Below are positions 35,752 to 44,891 of a stretch of 64,000 bases of DNA, one piece after another. Numbering within the stretch: position 1 is the stretch's first letter; the number at the start of each line of letters is the position of its first letter. Below the pieces are notes generated by a model that worked only from the letters and a program-made list of their open reading frames with translations, was not told where the DNA came from and did no database searches. The stretch comes from CAWBOV01 sp963790525 (GTDB taxonomy: Bacteria; Actinomycetota; Actinomycetes; Mycobacteriales; Jatrophihabitantaceae), in assembly GCA_963790525.1 (NCBI GenBank), contig CAWBOV010000003.1, forward strand, positions 897,288 to 961,287, read 5' to 3'. The translations under genes and the position numbers were made by a program.

Positions 35752-36504
35752 GTGACAGAGCCGACACGGGTGGGCGTACTCGGTGCGCGCGGACGGATGG
35801 GCCAGCAGGTCTGCAAGGCCGTCGACGAAGCCGAGGACCTCGACCTCGTCGCGATGGTCGACGCCGGCGACTGGCTGTTCAGCGTGGCCGACGCCGGAGC
35901 GCAGGTGATGGTGGACTTCACCCACCCGGACGTGGTCATGGACAACATCCGCTTCGCCATCGACCAGGGCATCCACGCCGTCATCGGGACGACCGGCATG
36001 GACGACGAGCGGCTGGACACGATCCGCGGCTGGCTGGCCGATGCCCCCGATCTCGGTGTGCTGGTCGCCCCCAACTTCGCGATCGGCGCCGTGCTGCTCA
36101 TGCGGTTCTCGCAGATCGCGGCGAAGTACTACCCGTCGGCCGAGATCATCGAGATGCACCACCCGAGCAAGGTCGACGCTCCGAGCGGGACTGCCATGCG
36201 CACCGCCTCGCTCATCGCGGCGGCCCGCTCGGACGCATCACTGCCGGCGATGCCCGATGCGACGACCCAGGAGACCGACGGTGCCCGCGGCGCGGACATC
36301 GACGGCGTGCGAGTGCACTCGGTGCGGCTGTCCGGGCTCGTCGCCCACCAGGAGGTCCTCTTCGGCACCGACGGCGAGACGCTGTCCATCCGGCACGACT
36401 CGCTGCACCGGCTGTCGTTCATGCCGGGCGTGCTGCTCGCGGTCCGCGCGGTCGCCGAGCGCCCCGGGCTGACGGTCGGGCTGGAACCCCTGCTCGGGCT
36501 CTGA
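35752..36504 (+). CDS. dapB: 4-hydroxy-tetrahydrodipicolinate reductase
   Basis: A 250-residue enzyme of the diaminopimelate/lysine pathway, reducing the product of DapA with NAD(P)H. The nucleotide motif is GVLGARGRMG (residues 7-16), and the substrate-binding EMHHPSKVDAPSGTA near 135-150 contains the catalytic His pair and Lys. The GTG at 35752 has AAGGAG 7 nt upstream, and a -10 TAAGGT lies at 35687-35692. It is followed one base later by a membrane protein gene. Confidence 0.96.
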   Translation: MTEPTRVGVLGARGRMGQQVCKAVDEAEDLDLVAMVDAGDWLFSVADAGAQVMVDFTHPDVVMDNIRFAIDQGIHAVIGTTGMDDERLDTIRGWLADAPDLGVLVAPNFAIGAVLLMRFSQIAAKYYPSAEIIEMHHPSKVDAPSGTAMRTASLIAAARSDASLPAMPDATTQETDGARGADIDGVRVHSVRLSGLVAHQEVLFGTDGETLSIRHDSLHRLSFMPGVLLAVRAVAERPGLTVGLEPLLGL

Positions 36505-36505
36505 G

Positions 36506-36970
36506 ATGAACCGCGCCCGCTGGATCGTCGCGCTGCTGCTGTTCGCGCTGGCGGTGTACTTCGGGCTGATCGGCTACCGGGGCGTCTATCTGCTGGATCA
36601 GTCGCGGTGGGCGCTCAAGGTATTCGGCGTCGCCGTCCTCGTCCTGCCGCTGGTCGGCATCTGGGTGGTGGTCGCCGAACTCCGCTTCGGCCGGGCCGCG
36701 CAGGCGCTCACCGACGAGCTGAACGCGGACCCTGACTTCGCGGCTCCGCTGAGCGTCGATCTACCGCGGCGCCCCTCGGGCCGCGTCGACCGTGAGGCGG
36801 CCGACGCCATCTTCGCCGTCCAGCGGACCCGTGTGCAGGCCCGCCCGTCGGACTGGCGCGAGTGGTACCGGCTGTCGGAGGCCTACGACGCCGCGGGGGA
36901 CCGCAAGCGCGCCCGCGAGGCGCTCCGCACGGCGATCGCCCGCCACGACGGCGCCGATCCCGCCCCCTGA
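36506..36970 (+). CDS. Conserved two-helix membrane protein
   Basis: A 154-residue protein with two membrane helices (about residues 7-25 and 36-57) and a cytoplasmic C-terminal half with a TPR-like helical pair (EWYRLSEAYDAAGDRKRAREALRTA). It starts one base after dapB, like Rv2772c after Rv2773c in M. tuberculosis, so it is probably co-transcribed. Its function is unknown; the TPR-like tail suggests a protein partner. Confidence 0.78.
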   Translation: MNRARWIVALLLFALAVYFGLIGYRGVYLLDQSRWALKVFGVAVLVLPLVGIWVVVAELRFGRAAQALTDELNADPDFAAPLSVDLPRRPSGRVDREAADAIFAVQRTRVQARPSDWREWYRLSEAYDAAGDRKRAREALRTAIARHDGADPAP

Positions 36971-37019
36971 CCGCCGCGTTCCGGCAGGGACCGCCCCAGC
37001 CGCGTGGGACGCTGGTCCG

Positions 37020-37277
37020 ATGAGGGTGACTGTGCGTGTGCGTCCGTCAGCCGGCCGGACCGAGGTCGGCGGATCCTGGAACGGTGCCCTGGTGGTCCGC
37101 GTCGTCCAGGCGAGCGTCGACGGCAAGGCGACGGCGGCCGTCACCCAGTCTCTGGCCGACGCGTTCGGGGTGGCGCGCAGCTGCGTGGAGCTCCGCAGCG
37201 GCGCGCGGAGCCGTACGAAGGTCTTCGAGATCGCCGGGATCTCGGACGACGCGGTGCAGGCCCTGCTGGAGCGGTGA
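37020..37277 (+). CDS. DUF167 family protein (YggU-like)
   Basis: An 85-residue single-domain protein. The family pattern is visible: VRVRPSAGRTEVGG near the start, DGKATAAVTQSLADAFGV in the middle, then ELRSGARSRTKVFEI. The fold is known from YggU but the function is not established. It ends two bases before a convergent minus-strand gene. Confidence 0.88.
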   Translation: MRVTVRVRPSAGRTEVGGSWNGALVVRVVQASVDGKATAAVTQSLADAFGVARSCVELRSGARSRTKVFEIAGISDDAVQALLER

Positions 37278-37279
37278 CG

Positions 37280-37945
37280 CTAGCGACGCCGGTCGGTCGG
37301 CAGGTCGCTCGCCCCCACGTTCTTCTCCAGCCATTCGATCATCGGCCCCATCGCCCGCCAGGCCTTGACGATCTCGGTCCGGGCGCGGCGGGTCGTGATC
37401 CAGTCCGGGAAACCGAACTCGCGACCCAGGGTCAGGGACTTGTGCCGCAGCAGATCCGCCCGCGGGTGGTCCTTGGCGTAGCCGGACGGGATCCGGGTCA
37501 GCGCCGCGCCGCCGAGGACCAGCTTGGCGGAGACGGCACCGGCGATGGCCAGTTCGAGCGGATGGGCGGTGACGTCCTCGTCCACGGCGCGCCGGTACCG
37601 GTCGATCTGGTCCGGCGCCATGTCGTAGAAGCCCCCGCCGACGAACAGCCCCGCCGCCGAGACATGGAAGTAACGGCGGGTCTCGCCGAAGTACACGCCC
37701 TGATGGGTCTTGTACGGCGTCTTGTCCTTGGCGAAGCGGACATCGCGGTACGGGCGGAAGAACTTGGCGGCGCCGAACTCCGGGGTCAACGCGGCGGCCA
37801 GGGCCGTGAGCGGCACCTTGACGTGGTCCTCGTAGCGCTGCTTGTGGGTCGTCCAGAACGCCTTGGAGTTGTCGGCCTCGAGGTCGTCGTAGAAGTCGAG
37901 GGCGGCCATGGGGATGCCGGTGAACCCGACGTCGGCGGCGGTCAC
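37280..37945 (-). CDS. DUF2461 family protein
   Basis: A 221-residue protein of the DUF2461 (TIGR02453) family. Characteristic segments are FYDDLEADNSKAFWTTHKQRYEDHV, FRPYRDVRFAKDKTPYKTHQGVYF and GGGFYDMAPDQIDRYR. No catalytic activity is established for the family. The GTG start overlaps the upstream acetyltransferase stop by 4 nt (GTGA), so the two are coupled; an internal ATG about 12 codons later is the alternative start. Confidence 0.85.
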   Translation of the reverse strand: MTAADVGFTGIPMAALDFYDDLEADNSKAFWTTHKQRYEDHVKVPLTALAAALTPEFGAAKFFRPYRDVRFAKDKTPYKTHQGVYFGETRRYFHVSAAGLFVGGGFYDMAPDQIDRYRRAVDEDVTAHPLELAIAGAVSAKLVLGGAALTRIPSGYAKDHPRADLLRHKSLTLGREFGFPDWITTRRARTEIVKAWRAMGPMIEWLEKNVGASDLPTDRRR

Positions 37946-38505
37946 TGCAGTGCCGTGTGGAAGCGGACCTCGCGCAGGGTGACCGCACTGCCCGCGTCGA
38001 GCCCGCGCGCGTAGCCGTCCCGGGCCCAGCCCGCCGAGGTCAGGAACGACGTGGTGGACGCATTCTGCTCGGGGACCCAGGTCACGGCGGACACGAAGCC
38101 CCGTTCGGTGAAGAACTCCACCGCCGCGGCCAGCAGGCGGGAGCCGTGCCCGCGCCGGCCGAATCGCGGCTCCACGAGGATCTGCTCCAGGAACCCGGTG
38201 GCGCCGGGGTCGGGATCGGCGTCCTCGAGGGCACTCTCGCCGTCCAGGACGGCAGCCCGGGCGAAGGCCAGGCCGACGACCCGCCCGCCCTCCAGGGCGA
38301 CGAGGGCGCGGACGCCGGGATCGTTGCGGCGGATCTCGGCGCGGGTCGCGTCCTCGATCTGCGCGCGTGTCGCCGGGTCCGCGAGCGGTGCCAGCGCCTC
38401 GGGCGGCAGCACCCCGTCGTAGGCCATGGCGAGCGTGTCGCGCTGGATCCGGTTGATCTCGGCGACATCGTCCAGACGCGCCGGTCGCACACTGACGTCG
38501 GCCAT
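37942..38505 (-). CDS. GNAT-family N-acetyltransferase
   Basis: A 187-residue acetyl-CoA-dependent acetyltransferase. The CoA-binding motif EPRFGRRGHGSRLLAAAVE lies near residues 113-131, with the beta4 strand GFLEQILV before it and the C-terminal EQNASTTSFLTSAGW typical of the fold. The substrate is unknown. A -10 TACTGT on the minus strand (38517-38512) ends 6 nt before the ATG, so it is leaderless. It is coupled to the DUF2461 gene. Confidence 0.88.
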   Translation of the reverse strand: MADVSVRPARLDDVAEINRIQRDTLAMAYDGVLPPEALAPLADPATRAQIEDATRAEIRRNDPGVRALVALEGGRVVGLAFARAAVLDGESALEDADPDPGATGFLEQILVEPRFGRRGHGSRLLAAAVEFFTERGFVSAVTWVPEQNASTTSFLTSAGWARDGYARGLDAGSAVTLREVRFHTALQ

Positions 38506-38555
38506 ACCCCGACAGTAGAGGACGGCGCCGATGCCCGAGGTGGGAGGCTGAGACG

Positions 38556-39338
38556 ATGCCGACCGTTCCCGCCGCCCTGCTCGCCGACCTCCGCCTCGAC
38601 CCCTCGCGGACGCTGCTGGCCATGGACTTCGACGGCACCCTGGCCCCGATCGTGGCCGATCCGGCGCAGTCGCGACTGGTTCCCGGAGCCCTGCCGACCC
38701 TGCGGCACCTGGCCGGGACGGGCGCGCAGGTCGTGATCGTGACCGGCAGGGACGTGCGGACGGTGCTGGACCTGAGTGGGCTCACCGACCTCCCCGGCCT
38801 GCGGGTGGAGGGGCTCTACGGCGCGGAGAGCTGGCGGGCGGGCGAGCTGACGAGTGCCGCGACCCCGGCGGCGCTGGACGGTGCCCGCGCCGCCCTGCCC
38901 CGCCTGGTCGCCGCCCACGCGGGGCTGCCCGGCGTCTGGATCGAGGACAAGGGGCTCTCCCTCGTCCTGCACGGCCGTCGCAGCGCCGACCCGGCCGCGG
39001 CGCTCGCCCCGCTGCTCGGCCCGGTGACCCAGCTCGGCGAGGAGCTCGGTCTCGACGTCCATCCGGGCAAGAGCGTGCTCGAGCTGCGGCTGCCGGGGTT
39101 CGACAAGGGGCTGGTGCTGCGCCGGCTCGTCGCCGAACTGCAGCCCGCCGCGCTGCTCTACGCCGGCGACGACCTCGGCGACCTGCCCGCGTTCGCCGCC
39201 GTGGGCGAGCTCCGAGACGGCGGCCTGGCCGCGTGGTCGGTCGCCGTGGTGTCCGAGGAGGCGCCGGAGGTCGAAGCGGCCGCGGATGTGGCGGTGGCCG
39301 GTCCCGAGGAGTTCCGCGCGCTGCTCGCCGCGATCTGA
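38556..39338 (+). CDS. otsB: Trehalose-6-phosphate phosphatase
   Basis: A 260-residue HAD-superfamily phosphatase. Motif I is DFDGTLAPI (residues 24-32) with the nucleophilic Asp, motif II VIVTGR near 60, the lysine in GFDKGLVLRRL, and motif IV GDDLGDLPAF near 205. It removes phosphate from trehalose-6-phosphate. The otsA gene lies convergently just 15 bases downstream on the other strand, so the two pathway genes are on separate transcripts. Confidence 0.93.
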   Translation: MPTVPAALLADLRLDPSRTLLAMDFDGTLAPIVADPAQSRLVPGALPTLRHLAGTGAQVVIVTGRDVRTVLDLSGLTDLPGLRVEGLYGAESWRAGELTSAATPAALDGARAALPRLVAAHAGLPGVWIEDKGLSLVLHGRRSADPAAALAPLLGPVTQLGEELGLDVHPGKSVLELRLPGFDKGLVLRRLVAELQPAALLYAGDDLGDLPAFAAVGELRDGGLAAWSVAVVSEEAPEVEAAADVAVAGPEEFRALLAAI

Positions 39339-39353
39339 CCCGCGCCGGGAGGG

Positions 39354-40788
39354 TTACCGGAGCAGCTCGAGCTGGCGTTCGAACCACTCCGCCGGCGGGA
39401 TCCCGACCGCGGACAGCCGCAGCCGCTCGGCCCCCGCCGCCCGGTCGCCGGCGCTGGCCGACAGGGCCGCGTGCAGGGCCTCGGCGGTCTGGGACACGTC
39501 GAACGGATTGACCAGGAACGCGTCGTCGCCGAGCGTCTCGGCGGCGCCGGCCTCCCGGGACAGCACGACGGCCGGGTCGCGTTCGGAGAGCAGGCAGCCC
39601 TCGAGCACGACGAGGTTCATGCCGTCGCGCAGGGAGTTCACCAGCAGGACGTCGGACAGGCGCAGCGCCGCCAGCGATCCCGGGTAGTCGTGCCCGATCT
39701 CCAGGATCAGCGGCGTCCAGTCGTCGGTGGCGAACTCGTCGTCGATCTCGGTGGCCAGCGACTCGACGCGTTCGACGTAGGCGCGGTACTCCGGCAGGTC
39801 CTCTCGCGAGGGGTAGTTGAACACCAGATGCATCAGCTGGCCCTGCCACTGCTTGTGGGTCCGCAGGAGCTCGCGGTAGGCGAGCAGGCCGCGGATGACG
39901 TTCTTGCTCAGCTCGGTCCGGTCCACCCGTCCGATCACCTTGCAGTCGCCGATGTCGGCCCGCAACTGATCCCAGCGGGCCTCGGAGTCGCGGGCGTGGG
40001 CGCGCTCGTGCAGCGCGGTCGAGTCGACGCCCAGGCCGAGGACCGCCACCGAGTCGCCCGGATCGCGGTCGAGGAGCTCACGGCAGCAGTCGGTGAAGTC
40101 CTTGGCCCAGCGATGGGTGTGGAAGCCGAGCAGGTCCGCGCCGAGCATGCCCTCGAGGATCTCGGTGACGACGTCGTCGGGCAGCATCTTGAAGTAGTCC
40201 GGCGACACCCACGAGGTGTGGGTGAAGTGCCCGATCCGCAGGTCCGGGCGCTGCTCGCGGAGCATGCCGGGCACGAGGAACAGGTGATAGTCCTGGACCA
40301 TCACGATCGCGCCTTCCGCCGCCTCCTGGGCCAGAGCGTCGGCGAAGGCCCGGTTGTAGGCGCGGTAGGCGTCCCACTGGCGCCGCCAGTTCTCGTCGAA
40401 CGCGGGCGAGCGCGCGGGTTCGAAGAGCATGTGCAGGACGAACCACAGCGTGGCGTTGGCGATGCCGTTGTACGCGCGCCGGAAGGTGTGCGGGTCGATG
40501 GGCAGCATGCGCACGTCGAACTGCCCGGCCAGGGCCTCCGCCACGAGCGGGCACCGACGACAGCCGCCCGCCGTGGGCCTGCTTGGCCAGCGCGCGTTCC
40601 CGGTTGTTCATCGCCGCGCACACCCAGACCGCGCCGGGAGACCGCTCCAGCGCGGCCTGCATGCCGCTGACGAGCCCGCCGCCGCCGCGGGCGACCTGGT
40701 CCTCGCCCTTGTCCACCGCCGTCACCGACAGGGGTCCACGGTTGCTGGCGATCACGAGCGGGGCGGCTCCGAAGGTGGTTTCAGTCAC
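39354..40788 (-). CDS. otsA: Trehalose-6-phosphate synthase (frameshifted as sequenced)
   Basis: A GT20 glycosyltransferase that joins a glucose donor nucleotide to glucose-6-phosphate. NRGPLSVT and GGGGLVSGM near the N terminus, WVQDYHLF-like VMVQDYHLFLVP, GFHTHRWAKDF, GRVDRTELSKNV and SLRDGMNLVVLE are all recognisable. The frame shifts in the run at about 40548-40556; removing one base restores SSVP(L)VAEAL, and the 1,435-base span is a multiple of three plus one. The corrected length is about 477 residues, normal for OtsA. GTG 40788 overlaps the dedA stop by 8 nt. Confidence 0.9.
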
Positions 40789-41440
40789 CGTTCAGTTCTA
40801 CAGCGCTGTCTGCCGCGGCGTAGGCGGCGGCCTCGGCGCGTTCCCGGCGCCGCTTGCGGATCTCCCACGCCACGTACCCGACGACGAGCGCGCCGAGGAC
40901 CGCGAGCGGTGCCCAGGTCAGGTAGGACTCGACCGTGCTCAGCGCGCTGGCGAAGGCGTACCCGAGCAGGACGCAGCCGGCACCCCAGAGGATGCCGCCC
41001 GCGGCGTTCCAGGCGAGGAAGGTGCGGTAGCGCATGCCGCTCATCCCCGCCATCGACGGCATGAGCGCGCGCAGGATAGCCGTCAGGCGACCCAGGAAGA
41101 CGGCCTTGCCGCCGTGCCTGTGCAGGAACGCGTCGACCGTCGCCCACCGGTGCTCGCCCACCCAGCCACCCACGCGCGAGCGCCGCAGGGGCGGCCCGTA
41201 CTTGCGGCCGAACTCGTACCCGACCGTGTCTCCGGCGATCGCGCAGACGATGGCCACGGCGATCATCAGGGGCAGGCTCAGGACGCCCTCGTGGCAGAAG
41301 TAGCCGCCGACGAGCAGGGCCGTCTCCCCGGGCAGCACCATGCCGAGCAGGACCGCCGCCTCGGCGAACGCGAGCCCGCCGGCGATGACATAAAGCCACG
41401 CGCCGACGGAGTTGCCCAGGTGCTTGAGGAACTCGGTCAT
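40781..41440 (-). CDS. DedA-family membrane protein
   Basis: A 219-residue DedA/VTT-domain protein. Family marks are the re-entrant region LPGETALLVGGYF, the GDTVGYEFGRKYGP segment and FLGRLTAILRALMPSMAGMSGMRY with conserved arginines. About five hydrophobic segments. DedA proteins support membrane homeostasis, and some flip undecaprenyl phosphate or phospholipids. ATG 41440 has CAGGAT about 9 nt upstream. The stop lies 8 nt inside otsA, suggesting one operon, which is an unusual pairing. Confidence 0.9.
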   Translation of the reverse strand: MTEFLKHLGNSVGAWLYVIAGGLAFAEAAVLLGMVLPGETALLVGGYFCHEGVLSLPLMIAVAIVCAIAGDTVGYEFGRKYGPPLRRSRVGGWVGEHRWATVDAFLHRHGGKAVFLGRLTAILRALMPSMAGMSGMRYRTFLAWNAAGGILWGAGCVLLGYAFASALSTVESYLTWAPLAVLGALVVGYVAWEIRKRRRERAEAAAYAAADSAVELNGD

Positions 41441-41548
41441 TCGGAAATCCTGCCACGTCGGCGCCACCTCTGCCGCCGCGCCGGTCTGCAGCGCCGCGAG
41501 GGCCTCGCTCGCCACCGGGCGTCGTACCCGCCGCCTAGAGTCCGCGGG

Positions 41549-42793
41549 GTGACCGAACAGCTCTCGGCTCCGGCCGTCCGGCGGATCGCGCTGGCCGCGC
41601 AGGGCTTCGCCGAGCCACGCCCGGGCGGGCGCGTCGACGTGCGTCACATCCGGCGGGTCATCGAGCGCATCGGGCTGCTCCAGCTCGATTCGGTCAACGT
41701 CTTCTGCCGCTCCCACTACCTCCCGGTCCTCAGCCGCCTCGGCCCCTATCCGCGGGAGCTGCTCGACCGTCTCACCGCGCACCACGCCGGTCCAGTCACC
41801 CGCGAGCTGGTCGAGTACTGGGCCCACGAGGCCTCGCTCGTCCCGGTGGAGACCCATGCGCTGCTGCGGTGGCGGATGGAGCGCGCGAGTGTGGATTCCT
41901 GGGGCGGTATGGCCCGGGTGGCCCAGGAGCAGCCGGAACTGCTCGCCGACGTGCTGGAACTGGTCAGGTCCGCGGGGCCGATCCGCTCCAACGAGACCGG
42001 ATTCGTCCGTGCCGAGCGGGCGGCCGGGCAGATGTGGAACTGGCACGACGGGAAGCTGGCGCTGGAGTACCTGTTCTGGGCCGGCGAGGTCATGGCCTCG
42101 CGTCGGGTGAACTTCGAACGGTGGTACGACCTGCCGGAGCGCGTCCTGCCTGCCGGCGTGGCCGGGTCCACGACGCTGACCACTGCCGAGCAGCAGCGCG
42201 AGCTCGTCCGCATCGCTGCCCGCGCGTACGGCGTGGCCACCGAGCCCGATCTGGGCGACTACTTCCGGCTCCCGCGTGCGGAGTCGAAGCTGCGCGTCGC
42301 CGAGCTCGTCGAGGCCGGGGAGCTGGAGGCCGTCTCGGTCGCGGGCTGGCGGCAGCCCGCCTACCTGTGGCCGGCCGCACGCCGGCCGCGGCGGGTGTCG
42401 GCGCGGGCCCTGCTCTCGCCGTTCGATCCGCTGATCTGGTTCCGCGACCGGGTGGAGCGCCTGTTCGGCTTCCACTACCGCATCGAGATCTACGTCCCCG
42501 CCGAGAAGCGTCAGTTCGGCTACTACGTCCTTCCGTTCCTGCTCGGTGACGACCTGGTGGCCCGCGTCGATCTCAAGAGCGACCGGCAGCGGGGCGTGCT
42601 CCGGGTACAGGGCGCGTTCGCCGAAGCAGGAGTGGAGGAGGGGCACGTCGCGGCCAACCTGGCCGAGGAACTGGCCGTCACCGCCGGCTGGCTCGGCCTG
42701 CAGGCGGTCGAGGTGGCCGGCCGTGGGGACCTCGCGCCGGCCCTGGCCGCCGCGGTCGCGTCACTGCCCGATCCGGCCGCGATTCCGGGATAG
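41549..42793 (+). CDS. YcaQ-like winged-helix DNA glycosylase (HTH_42)
   Basis: A 414-residue protein of the family that includes E. coli YcaQ and Streptomyces AlkX, which unhook DNA interstrand crosslinks. The family catalytic motif Q-x-D appears in LQLDSVNV near residues 46-53, and YLPVLSRLGPY, WDWHE-like MWNWHDGKLALEYLFW and the LLSPFDPLIWFRDRVERLFGF block are typical. TAGAGT (41536-41541) lies 7 nt before the GTG, so the transcript is leaderless. Activity here is inferred from the family. Confidence 0.87.
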   Translation: MTEQLSAPAVRRIALAAQGFAEPRPGGRVDVRHIRRVIERIGLLQLDSVNVFCRSHYLPVLSRLGPYPRELLDRLTAHHAGPVTRELVEYWAHEASLVPVETHALLRWRMERASVDSWGGMARVAQEQPELLADVLELVRSAGPIRSNETGFVRAERAAGQMWNWHDGKLALEYLFWAGEVMASRRVNFERWYDLPERVLPAGVAGSTTLTTAEQQRELVRIAARAYGVATEPDLGDYFRLPRAESKLRVAELVEAGELEAVSVAGWRQPAYLWPAARRPRRVSARALLSPFDPLIWFRDRVERLFGFHYRIEIYVPAEKRQFGYYVLPFLLGDDLVARVDLKSDRQRGVLRVQGAFAEAGVEEGHVAANLAEELAVTAGWLGLQAVEVAGRGDLAPALAAAVASLPDPAAIPG

Positions 42794-42840
42794 GCTGGCG
42801 CCCACCCGAGTCATCGTTGCCCAATCCCAGGAGTTCACCC

Positions 42841-43593
42841 GTGCCGGACATCGTCGCGCCCCGGGTCCAGGTCATCGCCTGGACACACTTCGAGGCACCG
42901 GAGGACGTCCCCTGGGAGACCGACACCGACGGCGGCGAGGCACTGGCGGAGTTCGCCGGGCGGGCGTGCTACCAGAGCTGGACGAAGCCCAACCCCGTCA
43001 CGGCCACCAACGCCGGCTACCTCCACCACATCCTCGAGGTCGGCCACCTGTCCGTGCTCGAGCACGGCAGCGTCACGTTCTACCTGACGGGCATCTCCCG
43101 CTCGCTCACCCACGAGCTCATCCGGCACCGCCACTTCTCCTACTCCCAGCTCTCCCAGCGCTATGTCCCCGAGCGCAATGCGGCCCTGGTGGAGCCCGAC
43201 GTCATCGCCGGCGACCCGGAGCTGCACGCCAAGTTCGTCGCCGCGGGCGAGGCGGCGATCTCGGCCTACACCGAGCTGCTCGAAGGACTGGAGAAGAAGT
43301 TCTCCGACGTCGAGCACGCGACGCTGCGCCGCAAGCAGGCCCGCCAGGCCGCCCGCGCGCTGCTCCCGAACGCCACCGAGACCCGCATCGTCGTGACCGG
43401 GAACTACCGGGCCTGGCGCCACTTCGTCGCCATGCGCGCCTCGGAGCACGCCGATGTGGAGATCCGCGCGCTGGCCATCGCCTGCCTGCGCGAGCTCTCG
43501 GCCAAGGCGCCCAACGTGTTCGCCGACTTCGAGATCACCGCCCTGCCCGACGGCACGGAGGTCGCGTCCAGCCCGATGGTCAGCGAGGGCTGA
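42841..43593 (+). CDS. thyX: FAD-dependent thymidylate synthase ThyX
   Basis: A 250-residue flavoenzyme methylating dUMP to dTMP with methylenetetrahydrofolate and NADPH. The signature RHR-x7-S is present in RHRHFSYSQLSQR (residues 95-107), and a second conserved block RIVVTGNYRAWRHFVAMR lies near 185. The GTG start has CAGGAG 8 nt upstream, and a -10 TAGGCT lies at 42791-42796. No thyA is visible. Position before dapA matches Rv2754c. Confidence 0.96.
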   Translation: MPDIVAPRVQVIAWTHFEAPEDVPWETDTDGGEALAEFAGRACYQSWTKPNPVTATNAGYLHHILEVGHLSVLEHGSVTFYLTGISRSLTHELIRHRHFSYSQLSQRYVPERNAALVEPDVIAGDPELHAKFVAAGEAAISAYTELLEGLEKKFSDVEHATLRRKQARQAARALLPNATETRIVVTGNYRAWRHFVAMRASEHADVEIRALAIACLRELSAKAPNVFADFEITALPDGTEVASSPMVSEG

Positions 43594-43594
43594 C

Positions 43595-44267
43595 CTGCTC
43601 CGCGTCCTGCTGGTCGCAGCGGATGGCGGTGCCGCAGCCGTCCTGACCGCGCTCGGTGCGGAGCCGGTGATCGTCGCCGCCACGCCGGGTCTGCCCGGAC
43701 CGCCGGACGGTGACGCGCTCGCTCGGTCCCTGGAGATCTGCGACGCCGTGCTGGTCGAGGACACCGGGAACAGCCGGGCGGCTGAGATCGCTCGCGCGGC
43801 CGACGGCGCCGGGATGGCCGTGGTGGCCGGGCTGCCCGCGGGCAGGCTCTCCGCCACCGCGGACGAGGTGATGGGCTACGCGCAGTTCGTCATCGCCGGG
43901 CCGGACGTCACCGTGGCCGGCGGGCGCGACCCGCTGAGCGAACTGGTCGGCCGGGGCGTCCACGCGACGGCGCGCACGGACGGCGCCGAGCCGATCAGGT
44001 GGCTCACCGCCGACGGTGGGGGAGAGGTCGCGGTCCGCCCGCTGGACCGGACCAGTGCCGACGGAGCCATTTCCGATGGGCCCGAGGGCCGGCGCGGCGT
44101 TGCGAGCCGCCGTCGCCTACGCGGTCGCCGCCGTCGGTGCCGGTCCCGCCCTGGCGCTCTGGCCCGAGGTCCTCGGCTTCGCCGCCGACGTCGCCCGGGT
44201 GCGGATCGAGGCCGCGGACTGGGCTGCCGATCCGCGTCTGGTGCAGTGGAGCCGGCGATGGCACTGA
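43595..44267 (+). CDS. PfkB-like sugar kinase fragment (frameshifted as sequenced)
   Basis: Directly after the thyX stop a frame resumes with coding character: CDAVLVEDTGNSRAAEIARAA, VVAGLPAGR and later DRTSADGA, followed one base later by FPMGPRAGAALRAAVAYAV. The last segment resembles the D-T-x-G-A-G-D-A active-site region of PfkB kinases, though with SADGAF in place of GAGDAF. One extra base at about 44069-44073 explains the shift. No ATG or GTG lies near the start, and only 224 residues are present, so the N-terminal third of a PfkB protein is missing. Assignment is tentative. Confidence 0.45.
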
Positions 44268-44881
44268 TGTCCGAGCTCCTCGCCCGCGCGGAGGAACTGG
44301 CAGGTGCGCGGCCGCGGACGCTGCTCGGCATCACCGGGCCGCCGGGCGCCGGCAAGTCGACCCTGGCGGGGCGGCTGGCCGACGCGCTCGGCCCCGACCG
44401 GTCGGTGGTCGCGCCGATGGACGGGTTCCATCTCGCCGACGCCGAGCTGGTCCGGTTGGGGCGGCGCCGGCGCAAGGGCGCGCCGGACACCTTCGACCGG
44501 GCCGGCTTCGCCGCCGCGTTGACCCGACTGCGTGCCGCCGGCCCCGAGGTGGTGTACCTGCCCCGCTTCGAGCGCGCGATCGAGGACGCCATCGCGGGAG
44601 CCATCGCGGTACCCGCGACGGTCGCGCTGGTCGTGGTCGAGGGCAACTACCTGCTGCACTGGCCGGAGGTCCATGCGCTGCTGGACGAGTGCTGGTATCT
44701 GGATCCTCCCGACGCGGTGCGGGTACCGCGGTTGGTCGACCGGCACGTGGAGTTCGGGAAGGATCCCGACGAGGCGACCGCCTGGGTCCTGTCCTCCGAC
44801 GAGCGCAACGCCGAGCTCATCGCCACCGGCCGCCACCGCGCCGACCGGATCATCGGCGACTACCCGGACCCGGAGCGGTAG
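44258..44881 (+). CDS. P-loop nucleoside/sugar kinase family protein
   Basis: A 207-residue kinase of the uridine kinase/pantothenate kinase superfamily (YggC/FrcK type). Walker A is GPPGAGKST (residues 25-33), MDGFHLADAEL near 55 is the acceptor-site region, and VVVEGNYLL near 126 is the Walker B equivalent. The substrate may be a fructose-like sugar or a nucleoside. It overlaps the preceding PfkB-like gene by 10 nt, and its stop codon TAG also begins the dapA -10 box. Confidence 0.8.
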   Translation: MALMSELLARAEELAGARPRTLLGITGPPGAGKSTLAGRLADALGPDRSVVAPMDGFHLADAELVRLGRRRRKGAPDTFDRAGFAAALTRLRAAGPEVVYLPRFERAIEDAIAGAIAVPATVALVVVEGNYLLHWPEVHALLDECWYLDPPDAVRVPRLVDRHVEFGKDPDEATAWVLSSDERNAELIATGRHRADRIIGDYPDPER

Positions 44882-44891
44882 TTTGGACGCC

